NCBI RefSeq assembly: GCF_018274385.1
Contig: NZ_JAAFYZ010000038.1
Coordinates: 1 to 60,950 of the forward strand
Direction: 5' to 3'
DNA length: 60,950 nt
Source of the DNA: Catenulispora pinistramenti
Lineage (GTDB): Bacteria; Actinomycetota; Actinomycetes; Streptomycetales; Catenulisporaceae
Shown: in pieces, positions 9,666 to 19,199 of the stretch
Layout: each line of letters begins with the position of its first letter
How positions within the stretch are numbered: the first letter of the stretch is position 1
Made by a program: the position numbers and the translations under genes
The notes under the pieces: model-generated
Told to the model about the DNA's origin: nothing
Databases searched by the model: none
Seen by the model: only the letters and a program-made list of their open reading frames with translations

Positions 9666-9788
9666 GCCTTGGCGGCAACGCGTTACGGCCGTGTGCCCTT
9701 CATGGAACAGCCTCGGCCGCCGGGCCCGCTTGATCTGCGGATCCAACATCGAGCGGGATGATTGGACGCGTGGTTCAGGCCGTGTGGT

Positions 9789-10824
9789 TCAGGCCGTGGG
9801 GCGGGCCGGGGAGAGAACCGCGGCGCCGAGCTCTTCGGCCAGAAGCAGCGCGGCGTACAGGGGGAACCGCCGATCGCCGATGTCGTGGCCGAGGATCTCC
9901 TGCGCCCGTTTGACGCGGTAGGCCACCGTGCCCCGTGCGACGTGCAGCTGCTCGGCGACCCGCACGAGGCTCCGCACTCACCCCGGCTCCCTCCTCCGGA
10001 GGGACTTCAGGCGCGGACTGCCGCCTGGGCACCGTCCCCCACCCCCAGACGCGCCCGGAGCCGATGGGCACCACCAGCGTCGTCCTCGCGCCGCACCCCG
10101 TCAGCAGGCTCGTCGCCGCCGACTGGAGCGGGGCGTCCTCGGCCGGGGTGTCGGCCCACACGATCACGCCGACATGGGTGCGTTCGAGGTCGTAGCCCAG
10201 GGTGCGGGTGGCGGCGCCGACATCGACCACGGTGTCGGCCAGCAGGGCCCGCACGGTCTCCACTCGCGCCGCGACCTTGCTGCTGACCCAGCGGTCGCGT
10301 TCGGTCAGGTACTTCTGAGTCATCGCGTCGGTGAACGCGTCGACGAGACCGAACAGCTCGTCGTTGACGGCTTCCATCTCCTGGGTGAGCCGTGCCGGCT
10401 CGACCAGCCGTTCACAGGCGCGCAGGAACGCCCGCGCCAGGTCCGCGTGCCCGACCCGAATCGCCCGCAGTACCCGGTCCAGCGGGATGGAGCGGGTCAC
10501 GAAGTCCCGGATTCCGTCCAACGACTCGTCGGCGACCGTGGGGTGCCGCGCCGACGGCTCGGCCAGCCGCAGCAGCGAATGCAGCGTGACGGCCTCGCTG
10601 CCGCGGCGCAGCACCTCGATCGAAGCGCCGCCGCCGTCGAGCGGGGGCACCTCCCGCACGATGCGCGCAGCCGCGGCCCGGCCCTGCTCGACGGCCCAAC
10701 ACACCGGATCCAGCCCGACCCTGGCCACCGCGCCCGCCACAGTGGCCGGCGAACAGGACGACAGCTCCAGGCCGCACGGACCCGCCGGGGCCAGCCCGGC
10801 GAGCCATTCCCGTCCGGCGTCCAC
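9789..10824 (-). pseudogene. PucR-family regulator with internal out-of-frame deletion
   Basis: Residues 1-265 of the reading frame from 10824 align with the intact PucR protein at 40342-41694, sharing VARVGxDPVxWA, IPLxxVLxxxRVGHA and YDLxRTH up to WGWGTVP. The frame then becomes unrelated. The C-terminal helix-turn-helix (SLVRVAEQLHVARGTVAYRV) appears in another frame at 9789-9977. Compared with the intact copy, about 113 codons between GTVPR and RSLV are replaced by about 17 codons, a net loss near 290 bp that is not a multiple of three. The DNA-binding domain is therefore uncoupled and the regulator is most likely dead. The join area near 9985-10005 holds a CCCTCC/GGAGGG inverted repeat. 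Confidence 0.8.
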
Positions 10825-10950
10825 AGCTGGTCACCGTCCCGTCGTCGGGCGGGCAGCGGCTTCGGCGTCGGCCTCGACCTCGCTGATCGTGGGAGCGCTC
10901 ACGCGGTCAACTCTATGCTCTGACCATGTCACTCTGACCAGGTCGACCGG

Positions 10951-12186
10951 TCAGGGTCGGATACCGTCCACCTCGATCCACAAGTGGCGGGGGCCGCGCA
11001 GCGCCGCCGTCGGCCGATAGGGCGGCGGGTCCATCGTGAGGCGGGGGTTGATGAGGCGCCGGACCAGCTCGGGAAGAACGATCTGCGCCTCCATGCGCGC
11101 CAGGGGCGCGCCGATGCAGTAGTGGATCCCGCCGCCGAAACCGAAGTGTTCATTGGGGATCCGGTCCGGGACGAAGCTGTCGGGATCGGTGAAATGCCCG
11201 GGGTCGCGGCTGCCCGCTGCCAGCAGCAGGACCACGACGGACCCGCGCGGGATCGTGGTACCCGCGATCTCGATGTCTGCCAGAGCGGCGCGGTAGCGGA
11301 ACTGGACCGACGGCTCGTAGCGCACCAGTTCCTCGACCATCGGCACCACCAACTCCGGCTCGCGGCGGAAGCGCTCCAGGATGTCCGGGTGGCGCAGCAG
11401 GGTGAGCATGCCGTTGGTGATGAGGTTGACGGTGGTCTCGTGCCCCGCGATGAGCAGCAGGCGCACCGTGATCAGCAGCTCCTGGCCGCGGAGCGGCTCG
11501 CCGCGGTCGCCACCGGTCAGCAGCCCGGACACCAGGTCGTCTCCCCGGTGCTCGGCACGGTCCGCGACCAGGTTCTCAAGGTAGTGGTGCAGCTCGGTGA
11601 ACGCGTGATCGATGGCGGCCTGTTCTTCCCGCGACATGGTCGGATCGAGATCGAGGGTCCGCGCCAGAGTGTCCGCCCAGCCGTGGAACCGGGCCTCGTC
11701 CTGCGGGGGGATGCCGAGCAGCGCGCAGATCACGCTGACCGGGAGCGGGTAGGCGATCTCCTCGACCAGATCCAGGCTCGTGCCGGACCCGACGGCGTCC
11801 AGCAGTCCGTCAATCAGGTTGTGGACCTCCTGGCGCAACGATTCGACCACTTCCGGCGTGAACCTGCCCATGACCGCCGCGCGGAGCCGGTCGTGGTTCG
11901 GCGGATCCTGCATGATCAGCGACTGGCCGCCGGCCGACTGGCCGGCATTGGTCATATCCGAGCTGATGCGCGGGTCGTGGAGCAGAGCGGCGATCTCGTC
12001 GAAGCCGCTGACCACCCAGGTTCCGTCGGACTGGCGGGACACCGGTTCCGAACGCAGGGCGGCGTAGAGCGGGTAGGGGTTCGCGCGGCTGGCGGGGTCG
12101 AGGACGCGGGCGAACAACTCGGCCCGCGGAGTCGACACGTCGGAGACGGAAACGGGCCGGGAGGCGACCCCAGTGCTTTTCGACAT
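10951..12186 (-). CDS. Cytochrome P450
   Basis: A soluble bacterial P450 of 411 residues. The I-helix motif is AGHETT (near residue 247), the K-helix ExxR is EELVR, and the haem-ligand loop is FGFGGGIHYCIGAPLAR. The start follows GGAGGG with 6-base spacing. Downstream neighbours in transcription order are ahead of it: ferredoxin, ferredoxin reductase, then this P450, so the locus supplies a complete class I electron chain. The stop codon lies in a CTGACC/GGTCAG inverted repeat (10934-10954). The substrate is not deducible; an oxidation feeding the aromatic island is reasonable. Confidence 0.93.
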   Translation of the reverse strand: MSKSTGVASRPVSVSDVSTPRAELFARVLDPASRANPYPLYAALRSEPVSRQSDGTWVVSGFDEIAALLHDPRISSDMTNAGQSAGGQSLIMQDPPNHDRLRAAVMGRFTPEVVESLRQEVHNLIDGLLDAVGSGTSLDLVEEIAYPLPVSVICALLGIPPQDEARFHGWADTLARTLDLDPTMSREEQAAIDHAFTELHHYLENLVADRAEHRGDDLVSGLLTGGDRGEPLRGQELLITVRLLLIAGHETTVNLITNGMLTLLRHPDILERFRREPELVVPMVEELVRYEPSVQFRYRAALADIEIAGTTIPRGSVVVLLLAAGSRDPGHFTDPDSFVPDRIPNEHFGFGGGIHYCIGAPLARMEAQIVLPELVRRLINPRLTMDPPPYRPTAALRGPRHLWIEVDGIRP

Positions 12187-12239
12187 GATGAACCCTCCGA
12201 TTGTCTGGTCGGTGGAGCTTGGTGTGAGGCGCGGACGGC

Positions 12240-13529
12240 TTATCCGGCCGCGGGCACGGCGAGATCGAGGACGTGTACGGGGTCAGGGGCGTCGGCCGCG
12301 TTCAGATCGGGCGGGAAGCTCATCCGCCTGCTGATCATCTCGGCGTAGGCGTCGAGCGCCCGGGGGGTGTTGACCGCCAGCGCGCCGATCACCCGGCCGC
12401 CGCGACCGTAGGCGGCGACGAAGGCAGCCCGCTCCACCGAGCCTTGGAGGACCGCGACCTGGTCCGCACGCCCGGGCACTCCGACCACCTTGATGTTCAG
12501 GCCGAACTGGTTGGACCAGAACGTCGGGAGCGCGGTGTGTTCGCGGACCGGCCCGTGCAGGATGGTCGTGGCTGCGACGCGCGCCTGCCGGACGGCGTTG
12601 TCCCAGTGCTCGACGGCGAGCAGGCCCTCGTAGAGCGGGTGCGGCCAGCAGGCGACGTCGCCCGCGGCGAGGATGTCGTCGCAGGGCCGGCCGTCGGCGT
12701 CGACGGCGCGGCAGTAGGGATCGCACCGGACGCCCCGGGAGTCGACGGTGAGCCCGGAGCCGGCGAGCCATTCGACATTGCGGACCGCGCCGAGTGCGAC
12801 CACGGCGACGTCCACGTCGAGCACGGCGCCGTCGGAGAGCCGGGCGCGCCGCAGCCGGCCGTCGGCGTCACCTTCGAGTTCGACCACTGACGTGTCGGTG
12901 CGCAGGTCCACGCCGTGACGGCGCTGAAGCCGGCCGGCCGCGGTCCCGGCCCACGCGCCCAAGGCACCGGCCAGCGGCGCCGCCGAGCGCTCTACGACGG
13001 TGACGTCCAGACCCAGTTCGCGGCACACCGACGCCACTTCCGAACCCACGAACCCGGCGCCGATCACCAGCACGCGGCCGGGACGCGCGGCCAGCCGCGC
13101 CTGAAGTTCGACGGCGTCTTCGCGGGTACGGATGCTCAGGACGCCGGTGAGAGCGGCCTCGTCGGGGTCCGGCCAGCGCCGGGCCCTCGTCCCGGTGGCG
13201 ATCAGCAGCTTGTCGAAGCCGAGCGTCGTGCCGTCCTCGAGGGTCACGGTCCGGGCATCGCGGTCGAGGGCGACCGCCGCGTTGCCCAGGCGCCAGTGCG
13301 CGTCGAGGTCCTGTCGTTGGGGCAGACCGGTGCTGTCGGCGGACATGCGGCCGGCGAGCACTCGCTTGGACAGAGGCGGCCGGTCGTAGGGCGGATGGGG
13401 CTCCGCGCCGACGAGCGTGATGTGCCCCGTGAACCCGCCGTCGCGGAGCGCGTCGGCCGCGTGCAGGCCGGTCAGCGACGCGCCGACGATCACCACGCGC
13501 TCGCTGCGGCTGCTCGGGTATCCGCTCAC
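12240..13529 (-). CDS. FAD-dependent ferredoxin/NAD(P) reductase (rhodocoxin/putidaredoxin reductase type)
   Basis: About 429 residues. It has the FAD motif VVIVGASLTGLHAADALR at the N-terminus, PPYDRPPLSK, the second Rossmann motif VLVIGAGFVGSEVAS, and the ILAAGDVACWP segment. It passes electrons from NAD(P)H to the adjacent ferredoxin for the P450. The GTG at 13529 overlaps the ferredoxin stop by 4 bases (GTGA), showing translational coupling; the longer frame to 13745 would run through most of the ferredoxin gene. Confidence 0.9.
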   Translation of the reverse strand: MSGYPSSRSERVVIVGASLTGLHAADALRDGGFTGHITLVGAEPHPPYDRPPLSKRVLAGRMSADSTGLPQRQDLDAHWRLGNAAVALDRDARTVTLEDGTTLGFDKLLIATGTRARRWPDPDEAALTGVLSIRTREDAVELQARLAARPGRVLVIGAGFVGSEVASVCRELGLDVTVVERSAAPLAGALGAWAGTAAGRLQRRHGVDLRTDTSVVELEGDADGRLRRARLSDGAVLDVDVAVVALGAVRNVEWLAGSGLTVDSRGVRCDPYCRAVDADGRPCDDILAAGDVACWPHPLYEGLLAVEHWDNAVRQARVAATTILHGPVREHTALPTFWSNQFGLNIKVVGVPGRADQVAVLQGSVERAAFVAAYGRGGRVIGALAVNTPRALDAYAEMISRRMSFPPDLNAADAPDPVHVLDLAVPAAG

Positions 13530-13789
13530 CGGAGTACCCCCACGGAATCGGCTGCCGGGCGCGTCGCCGGGGGCTGCCGGAGGTCCTGGCCGGGGCCCGC
13601 GGCCGGCCCGATGGTGATGGCTTGGACCGGACACGCGGCGCGGGCCCGCAGCGCGTGCAGCCGCCACTCGTCCGACGGGGCGCTGTCGTACTCCAGGACC
13701 TCCTGACCGCTGATCTCGAAGATTTCCGGGGCGGCGAACACGCATTGCCCGTAGCTCTGGCAGCGCGCCAGATCGACCATGACTCGCAT
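13526..13789 (-). CDS. [3Fe-4S] ferredoxin
   Basis: An 87-residue small ferredoxin of the actinobacterial P450-partner type. The cluster cysteines lie in RCQSYGQC (residues 9 and 15) and ACPVQAI (53), the three-cysteine pattern expected for a [3Fe-4S] cluster with Tyr at the fourth position. The start follows AAGGAG with 9-base spacing. It is first in the ferredoxin-reductase-P450 operon and is divergent from the HxlR regulator. Confidence 0.92.
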   Translation of the reverse strand: MRVMVDLARCQSYGQCVFAAPEIFEISGQEVLEYDSAPSDEWRLHALRARAACPVQAITIGPAAGPGQDLRQPPATRPAADSVGVLR

Positions 13790-13811
13790 CGCTGGGTACT
13801 CCTTCCGATCG

Positions 13812-13847
13812 AGTACTACAATTTGGATAGTACTACCGATGCGGTAG
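13812..13847. promoter_or_regulatory. Divergent promoter region with operator-like repeats (HxlR/ferredoxin)
   Basis: The 76-bp gap holds a direct repeat AGTACTACA (13812-13820) and AGTACTACC (13829-13837), 17 bp apart. These include the inverted pair TACTA/TAGTA, and a second inverted repeat CTACCG-ATG-CGGTAG covers 13833-13847. These AT-richer palindromes are the likely HxlR binding sites controlling both directions. Confidence 0.55.
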
Positions 13848-13865
13848 CACTGTAAGGGGAATGCG

Positions 13866-14399
13866 ATGAGTAGGCTTGCCGCCGTGCCGACCAGCGACCG
13901 AGACAGCGACCGAAGCAGCGATCGAAGCAGCGACAGCGACGGACCCGCATCGAAAGGGCCGGAGCTGCCGATGGGGCAGGAGCTGTTCGCCCTGCTCGGA
14001 GAGCGCTGGAACTACGCGATCCTGCGCCAGGTCTTCTTCGGCGTGGAGCGCTTCGGGACGCTGCAACGCGCCCTCGACATCGCCCCCCGGACGCTGACCG
14101 CCCGCCTGGCGACCCTGGTCGACCTCGGCCTGCTCGAACGCCACCAGTACCGCGCGGACAAGGAATGGTTCGACTACCGGCTCACGGCAGCCGCCCGGGA
14201 ACTGGTCCCGGCCTGGATCACGATGTCCCAGTGGGCCACCGAGCACTTGGACCACGAGCGGACCACTCAGCGCAGGCTGCGGCACAAGCTCTGCGGCCAG
14301 ATCGCCGTACCCGTGCTGACCTGCAGCAACTGCGGCCAGGTACTGAACGGCCGCGACCTCGAACCCGTCGAGCTGGCCTCGGACGACAAGGATCTCTGA
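13866..14399 (+). CDS. HxlR family transcriptional regulator with C-terminal cysteine cluster
   Basis: A 177-residue winged-helix protein. The HxlR core is at residues 36-125 (LLGERWNYAILRQVFFGVER, APRTLTARLATLVDLGLLER, YRLTAAARELVPA). The N-terminus holds an unusual Asp/Ser/Arg repeat encoded by a 12-bp-like tandem DNA repeat. The C-terminal extension carries CSNCG plus an upstream Cys (KLCGQ), resembling a small zinc ribbon or redox switch. The start at 13866 follows AAGGGGA. It is divergent from the P450 electron-chain operon, which it probably regulates. Confidence 0.88.
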   Translation: MSRLAAVPTSDRDSDRSSDRSSDSDGPASKGPELPMGQELFALLGERWNYAILRQVFFGVERFGTLQRALDIAPRTLTARLATLVDLGLLERHQYRADKEWFDYRLTAAARELVPAWITMSQWATEHLDHERTTQRRLRHKLCGQIAVPVLTCSNCGQVLNGRDLEPVELASDDKDL

Positions 14400-14517
14400 C
14401 CTCCGGCCAACCCGTCGTCCCGGTCACCGGGGTCCATCGTTGGCTTCGTGGCGCACAGCGGTGACCCTGACCACTCAGGGCTCTGTCTCACGGCGCCCGG
14501 TGACCAGAAAAACAACT

Positions 14518-14550
14518 CCGTGAGGAACCTCGTGTACCGGTTCCTCACGG
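14518..14550 (-). terminator. Intrinsic terminator of the mhp operon
   Basis: A perfect 12-bp stem (CCGTGAGGAACC / GGTTCCTCACGG) with a 9-base loop is followed, reading the minus strand, by GTTGTTTTT. It lies 40 bp beyond the mhpE stop codon, in the convergent gap with the HxlR gene. Confidence 0.9.
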
Positions 14551-14590
14551 ATGTACGGGCGCCGGGTCGTGCGCGCCGGCGGCTGTCCCG

Positions 14591-15604
14591 CTATCGAGTG
14601 CGGGGCTCCATCCCCAGTGCGATGTCCACGAGCATGTCCTCCTGGCCGCCGACCAGACCTCGCCGACCGGCCTCGATGAGCAGCGTGCGGACGTCGACGC
14701 CGTACCGGTCGGCCGCGGACTCGGCATGGCGCAGGAAACTGGAGTAGACCCCGGCGTAGCCGAGGGTGAGGGTCTCGCGATCCACCCGCACGGGCCGGTC
14801 TTGAAGCGGCCGGACCAGGTCGTCCGCGGCGTCCTGGAGGGCCAGCAAATCGCAGCCGTGCTCCCGGCCTTCGAGATCCGCGACGGCGATGAAGGCCTCG
14901 ATCGGGCAGTTGCCCGCCCCGGCGCCGTGGCCGGCCAGCGAGGCGTCGACGCGGGTGGCGCCCTCCTCGACCGCGGCCAGCGAGTTGGCGACCGACAGCG
15001 ACAGGTTCTCGTGCGCGTGGATGCCGATCTCAGTGGCCGGATCCAGGATGTCCCGATAGGCGCGGACCCGCTCGCGTACCCCGTTCATCGTCAGGTGGCC
15101 GCCGGAGTCGGTCACGTAGACGCAGTGCGCGCCGTAGGACTCCATCAGGGCGGCCTGGCGCGCCAGGTCCGCGGCCGGCGACATGTGGCTCATCATCAGG
15201 AATCCCGAGACGTCCATGCCGAGTTCACGGGCCGTGGCGATGTGTTGGGCCGAGATATCGGCCTCGGTGCAGTGCGTGGCGATGCGCACCGAGCGCACGC
15301 CGAGTCCGGACGCCCGCTTCAGGTCCTCGACGGTGCCGATGCCCGGCAGCAGCAGGGTGGTGAGCCGCGCCGTGGTCAGGCTCTGCGCCACCGCCTCGAT
15401 CCACTCCGAGTCGCTATGGCTGCCCGGCCCGTAGGTGAGGCTGGTTCCGGCCAGGCCGTCTCCGTGGGCGACTTCGATCCCGTCGACACCCGCCGCATCG
15501 AGGGCGGCGGCGATCCGCGCGGCCTGTTCGGGGGCGATGCGGTGCCGGGTGGCGTGCATGCCGTCGCGAAGAGTGACGTCCTGGATGAACAGCCGGGTGC
15601 TCAT
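14591..15604 (-). CDS. mhpE: 4-hydroxy-2-oxovalerate aldolase
   Basis: A 337-residue DRE-TIM-like class II aldolase that splits 4-hydroxy-2-oxopentanoate into pyruvate and acetaldehyde. Visible marks are [10 protein letters not shown] at residue 9, [12 protein letters not shown] and [15 protein letters not shown] with the metal-binding His-x-His, and [14 protein letters not shown]. Its length equals the family norm. The start overlaps the stop of mhpF by 4 bases (ATGA). In the family MhpE and MhpF form a channelling complex, passing acetaldehyde directly. It is the last gene of the operon before the terminator at 14518-14550. Confidence 0.96.
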   Translation of the reverse strand: MSTRLFIQDVTLRDGMHATRHRIAPEQAARIAAALDAAGVDGIEVAHGDGLAGTSLTYGPGSHSDSEWIEAVAQSLTTARLTTLLLPGIGTVEDLKRASGLGVRSVRIATHCTEADISAQHIATARELGMDVSGFLMMSHMSPAADLARQAALMESYGAHCVYVTDSGGHLTMNGVRERVRAYRDILDPATEIGIHAHENLSLSVANSLAAVEEGATRVDASLAGHGAGAGNCPIEAFIAVADLEGREHGCDLLALQDAADDLVRPLQDRPVRVDRETLTLGYAGVYSSFLRHAESAADRYGVDVRTLLIEAGRRGLVGGQEDMLVDIALGMEPRTR

Positions 15605-16560
15605 TTCACCGCCTGCGGGGTCCGGGCCGCGATCTGTTCGCCGACGCGCAGGGCGGCCGAGGTCATGATGTCCAGATTGCCGGCGTAGGCCGGGAGGTAG
15701 TGCCCGGCGCCTTCGACTTCGAGCAGGACGGTGACCTGGTGGGTCACCGGCCGGTCCGCCACCAGGGTGTGCGGTCGGCCGTCGACCTGCGTGATCTGCA
15801 CCGCGCGCTTGAGGCGGTAGCCGGGCACGTAGGCGGCCACGTCCGCGATCATGCGTTCGACGGCTTCGGTGATCCGCGCACGGACCGCGGGATCGGGAGC
15901 GTCCACCAGGCAGAGGACCGTGTCGCGCATGATGAGCGCCGGCTCGGCCGGATTGAGGATGATCACGGCCTTGCCGCGCTCGGCACCGCCGACGGATTCG
16001 ATGGCGTGGGCGGTGGTCTGGGTGAACTCGTCGATGTTGGCGCGCGTGCCGGGACCGGCCGATTTGGCGGCGATCGAGGCGACGATCTCGGCGTAGCGCA
16101 CCGGCGCTGTTCGCGCGACGGCCGCGACGACGGGGATGGTCGCCTGGCCGCCGCAGGTGACCATGTTGATGTCGGCCGCGTCCAGGTTCTCTTCGAGGTT
16201 GACCGCGGGGACCACGAACGGCCCGAGAGCGGCCGGGGTCAGGTCTATCAGGCGTTTGCCATACGGCGCGAGCGCCCGGGCGTTGGCCACGTGCGCCCCG
16301 GCCGAAGTGGCGTCGAAGACGATCCGGATATCATCGAAGCCTGACATCGCGATCAGACCATTGACGCCCTGATCGGTGGTCGGCACCCCGAGCCGGCGGG
16401 CTCTGGCGAGACCGTCGGACGCCGGGTCGATGCCCACCATCGCCGCGATCTCCAAGTCTTGGCTGAATCGCAGCATCTTGATCATCAGGTCGGTTCCGAT
16501 GTTGCCCGAGCCGATGACGGCCGCCTTCACTCGGTCGTTCACGCCGCTCCCGCTGTTCAC
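15601..16560 (-). CDS. mhpF: Acetaldehyde dehydrogenase (acetylating)
   Basis: A 319-residue CoA-acylating dehydrogenase that turns acetaldehyde, NAD+ and CoA into acetyl-CoA. It has an N-terminal Rossmann motif [17 protein letters not shown], the catalytic cysteine in [12 protein letters not shown] (near residue 128), and [15 protein letters not shown]. The GTG start at 16560 overlaps the mhpD stop by 4 bases, and its own stop overlaps the mhpE start, so the three genes are translationally coupled. It partners MhpE. Confidence 0.96.
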   Translation of the reverse strand: MNSGSGVNDRVKAAVIGSGNIGTDLMIKMLRFSQDLEIAAMVGIDPASDGLARARRLGVPTTDQGVNGLIAMSGFDDIRIVFDATSAGAHVANARALAPYGKRLIDLTPAALGPFVVPAVNLEENLDAADINMVTCGGQATIPVVAAVARTAPVRYAEIVASIAAKSAGPGTRANIDEFTQTTAHAIESVGGAERGKAVIILNPAEPALIMRDTVLCLVDAPDPAVRARITEAVERMIADVAAYVPGYRLKRAVQITQVDGRPHTLVADRPVTHQVTVLLEVEGAGHYLPAYAGNLDIMTSAALRVGEQIAARTPQAVK

Positions 16561-17387
16561 GAAGGGCCTCCCGCGAAGCTCGCCTTAACCTCACCGACGC
16601 CGCTGATCCGCGCGTGAAAGCTGTCGCCCGGCGTAACCGGCACCATGGGTCCCAGTGCCCCGGACAGGACGATCTCCCCGGCCCGCAGTGGTCGGCCGCG
16701 GTCGCGCGCGGTCGTGGCCAGCCAGGCGAGCGCGGCGAGCGGATCGCCGAGGCAGTCGGCTCCCGAACCGGTCGAGACCACTTCGCCGGCTGCCAGCAGA
16801 GTCATGCGACAGCCGGGCAGATCGAGCCCGGCGACATCGACGTGCCGGTCCCCCAGGACGAACAATCCCGAGGAGGCGTTGTCCGCGACAGTGTCCACGA
16901 TGCCGATGTCCCACTCGGCGATCCGGCTGTCCACGATCTCCAATGCGGCGACGGCATACGCGGTGGCGGCGGCCGCCTCGGCGGCATCGATCACCGCGGC
17001 GGTCAGATCGCGCGCGAGCACGAACGCGATCTCCGCCTCGATCTTGGGTTGCAGGGTGCGGGCGGTATCGATGGGCACCTCGGTCCGACACTGCATGGTG
17101 TCGAGCAGCACGCCGAAATCGGGCTGGTCGACACCCAGCTGCCGCTGCACGACCGGATTGGTCAGGCCGATCTTGCGCCCCACGATCCTGGCGCCGGCCG
17201 CCTGCTGTCCGGCGACCCAGGCGGACTGAACGGCGTAGGCCGCATCCACGTCACCGGCGGGCAGCAAGGCACGTACCGGGGCACACGGCTGCCGCGTCGC
17301 GCGCGCCGCGCTGAGCCGGTGCAGCGCCTCGGTGGCGTTGACGTCGAGCGCCGTGGCGGGCGGAGACATATCAGCAGAGCGAGGCAT
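16557..17387 (-). CDS. mhpD: 2-keto-4-pentenoate hydratase
   Basis: A 276-residue hydratase adding water to 2-hydroxypenta-2,4-dienoate to give 4-hydroxy-2-oxovalerate. Family marks are [16 protein letters not shown] near residue 70, [17 protein letters not shown] with metal-binding Glu residues, and [14 protein letters not shown]. It begins one base after the mhpB stop. Its N-terminal 30 residues are slightly longer and Ala-rich relative to E. coli MhpD, and an internal start at MSPP is possible. Confidence 0.95.
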   Translation of the reverse strand: MPRSADMSPPATALDVNATEALHRLSAARATRQPCAPVRALLPAGDVDAAYAVQSAWVAGQQAAGARIVGRKIGLTNPVVQRQLGVDQPDFGVLLDTMQCRTEVPIDTARTLQPKIEAEIAFVLARDLTAAVIDAAEAAAATAYAVAALEIVDSRIAEWDIGIVDTVADNASSGLFVLGDRHVDVAGLDLPGCRMTLLAAGEVVSTGSGADCLGDPLAALAWLATTARDRGRPLRAGEIVLSGALGPMVPVTPGDSFHARISGVGEVKASFAGGPS

Positions 17388-17388
17388 A

Positions 17389-18324
17389 TCAGTCCACCTC
17401 GAAGGTCGTGGCGATGCCCATGCCGGTGATCCACTCCGGGACGGCCTCGTAGCCGGTCCACACGAACGGCCGGTCCACGGCGGCGCGACCGATGAGCCAC
17501 GTGCGGATCTCGTGCCCGCCGCTGCCGGCCTGTTCTTCGAGTCCTTCGTCGCCCAGTGCGGTGACCGGCGCGAGGTCCGGGGTGGTCAGCTGCTTGAGGA
17601 ACCAGGTGTCCCAAGCGGCGTTGACCGGGGCGTTCGGATCGCCTCCCATGGCCCGGACCCGGGGTTCGCGCGCTGCGGCGAACGCCTGGAGGTCCGCACG
17701 TCCGTGGATCACCGACGCGCGCCGTGCACCGTCGACCGCCGGGTCACGCGGGTCGTTGGACGGCAGCCAGTGCGACAGTCCGCCGCTGGCGACGACGAGG
17801 ACGCGCCCGGCGAAGTCCGCGCCGCGGACCGCCGCGCCGAGCGCCCGGCCGAGCTGCACGCAGCGCGGCATGCTCGGCAGCGGCGGGGCGGCGGTGTTGA
17901 CGATCAGCGGGACGAGCGGGACCGGCCGCGCGCCCCGGACCATCTCATAGCTCTGTGTCACCCCGTGGTCCACGGTGAGCGCGTAGGACAGGGACAGATC
18001 GAAGCCGGCTCCCGCGAGCGCGTCCCGCACCGACCAGGCCAGAGCCCGCGCGACCGGCAACGGTCCGGACCGGCTGCCGAAGTCGCCGAATCCGGTGGCT
18101 TCTTCCACACCGAGGACGAACGGCGGCATCTGGTCGTAGAAGTTGGCGTGGAAGTGATCCGGGCCGATGACGATGACGGCGTCGGGTGCCAGCCGGTCCA
18201 CGGCTACCGCCACCCGGGCGGCGTCGGCGAGGAACCGGCCGCCGGGCTCGGCGGAGCTTTCGGGCGGGGTCATCGTCGCGAACGGCGAGTGCGAGATGCC
18301 GACCAGGCCGATGATCTCGCTCAT
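17389..18324 (-). CDS. mhpB: 2,3-dihydroxyphenylpropionate 1,2-dioxygenase-like class III extradiol dioxygenase
   Basis: About 311 residues of the LigB superfamily. Diagnostic segments are GISHSPFATM at residue 9, VIGPDHFHANFYDQMPPF, TVDHGVTQSYEMV, VVASGGLSHWLP and NAAWDTWFLKQL. These supply the His/His/Glu Fe(II) site of MhpB-type enzymes, which open the catechol of dihydroxyphenylpropionate or dihydroxycinnamate. The start at 18324 overlaps the mhpC stop by 4 bases; the longer frame upstream is antisense-like noise. This is a second, unrelated extradiol enzyme besides the VOC type at 5141. Confidence 0.94.
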   Translation of the reverse strand: MSEIIGLVGISHSPFATMTPPESSAEPGGRFLADAARVAVAVDRLAPDAVIVIGPDHFHANFYDQMPPFVLGVEEATGFGDFGSRSGPLPVARALAWSVRDALAGAGFDLSLSYALTVDHGVTQSYEMVRGARPVPLVPLIVNTAAPPLPSMPRCVQLGRALGAAVRGADFAGRVLVVASGGLSHWLPSNDPRDPAVDGARRASVIHGRADLQAFAAAREPRVRAMGGDPNAPVNAAWDTWFLKQLTTPDLAPVTALGDEGLEEQAGSGGHEIRTWLIGRAAVDRPFVWTGYEAVPEWITGMGIATTFEVD

Positions 18325-19199
18325 ACCGGGTCCTTGCCGAGGAGGAGGAAATCGTGGTGGGCGCGCAGGAACTCGTCCTTCTTCTCCCACTGCGGCCAGT
18401 GGCCGGCGTCGGCGATCACGTGCAGGCGGGCGTCGGGCAGCCAGCCCAGCAGCAGCTCGGCCTCGTCGAGCCCGCCGGTGGGATCGTGATCGGTCCACAG
18501 CAGCAGCGTCGGAGCGGTGACCCGGCCGACCCAGGCCGGGCGCCAGGCGAAATCCTTGCGCACCTCGGGGTCTTGCAGGACCAGCGTGTTGGTGATCGCC
18601 TGCAGGAACCCGGGGCGGCTGTAGACCGCGCGGCGCAGGTTCACCAGTTCGTCGGTCACCATCTCCTTGTGGTGGAACAGGAACTCCACCCGGCGGCGCA
18701 CCGTCTCATCGCTGGGATCCCGGACGGCGGCCAGCGTGCTCTCCCGCATCCGGACCATCACCTCCGGCTTGTCGGCGATGTTGCCCGGGGTGTTGAGGAC
18801 CAGCCGCTCCACCCGTTCCGGGTGGTGCGCGGCGGTCCAGGCGACGACCCAGCCGCCGAGCGACTCGCCGGACAGGTGCGCCGATTCGATACCGAGGGCG
18901 TCCATCAGGCCGAGCAGGTGCTCGGACAGGACGTCGATGGTGTAGGGCCGGTCGGGCAGGTCGGACCAGCCGTGGCCGACCATGTCGTAGGCGGTGACGC
19001 GGAAGTCCGCGGCCAGTCCGGCGAGGTCGCGTGCGTACGCCTCCAGGTGTCCCCCGGTGCCGTGCAGCAGGATCAGGTCGGGTCCCGACCCGGCTCGCAG
19101 CACCCTGGTCCGCACGCCGCCCACATCGACGTGGCGGACTTCGTGGTCGACGTCGGCAAGCTCGCCCCAGATGCTGATGTGCTCGGGAAGCGCGCTCAT
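18321..19199 (-). CDS. mhpC: 2-hydroxy-6-oxo-dienoate hydrolase (MhpC-type alpha/beta hydrolase)
   Basis: A 292-residue C-C bond hydrolase acting on the ring-opened product of MhpB. It has the oxyanion-hole segment LLHGTGGHLEAYARD, nucleophile Ser in LSGESLGGW, an acid in LLWTDHDPTGG and catalytic His in DAGHWPQWE. The start at 19199 overlaps the preceding cupin stop by 4 bases. It yields 2-hydroxypentadienoate for MhpD plus a carboxylic acid determined by the side chain. Confidence 0.94.
   Translation of the reverse strand: MSALPEHISIWGELADVDHEVRHVDVGGVRTRVLRAGSGPDLILLHGTGGHLEAYARDLAGLAADFRVTAYDMVGHGWSDLPDRPYTIDVLSEHLLGLMDALGIESAHLSGESLGGWVVAWTAAHHPERVERLVLNTPGNIADKPEVMVRMRESTLAAVRDPSDETVRRRVEFLFHHKEMVTDELVNLRRAVYSRPGFLQAITNTLVLQDPEVRKDFAWRPAWVGRVTAPTLLLWTDHDPTGGLDEAELLLGWLPDARLHVIADAGHWPQWEKKDEFLRAHHDFLLLGKDPV

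Noticed and set aside
15700-16344. Long open frames opposite mhpF, ureC, amt and other genes
   Set aside because: These are typical high-GC antisense shadows: Arg/Gly-rich, no motifs, no ribosome sites, and fully overlapped by recognisable genes.
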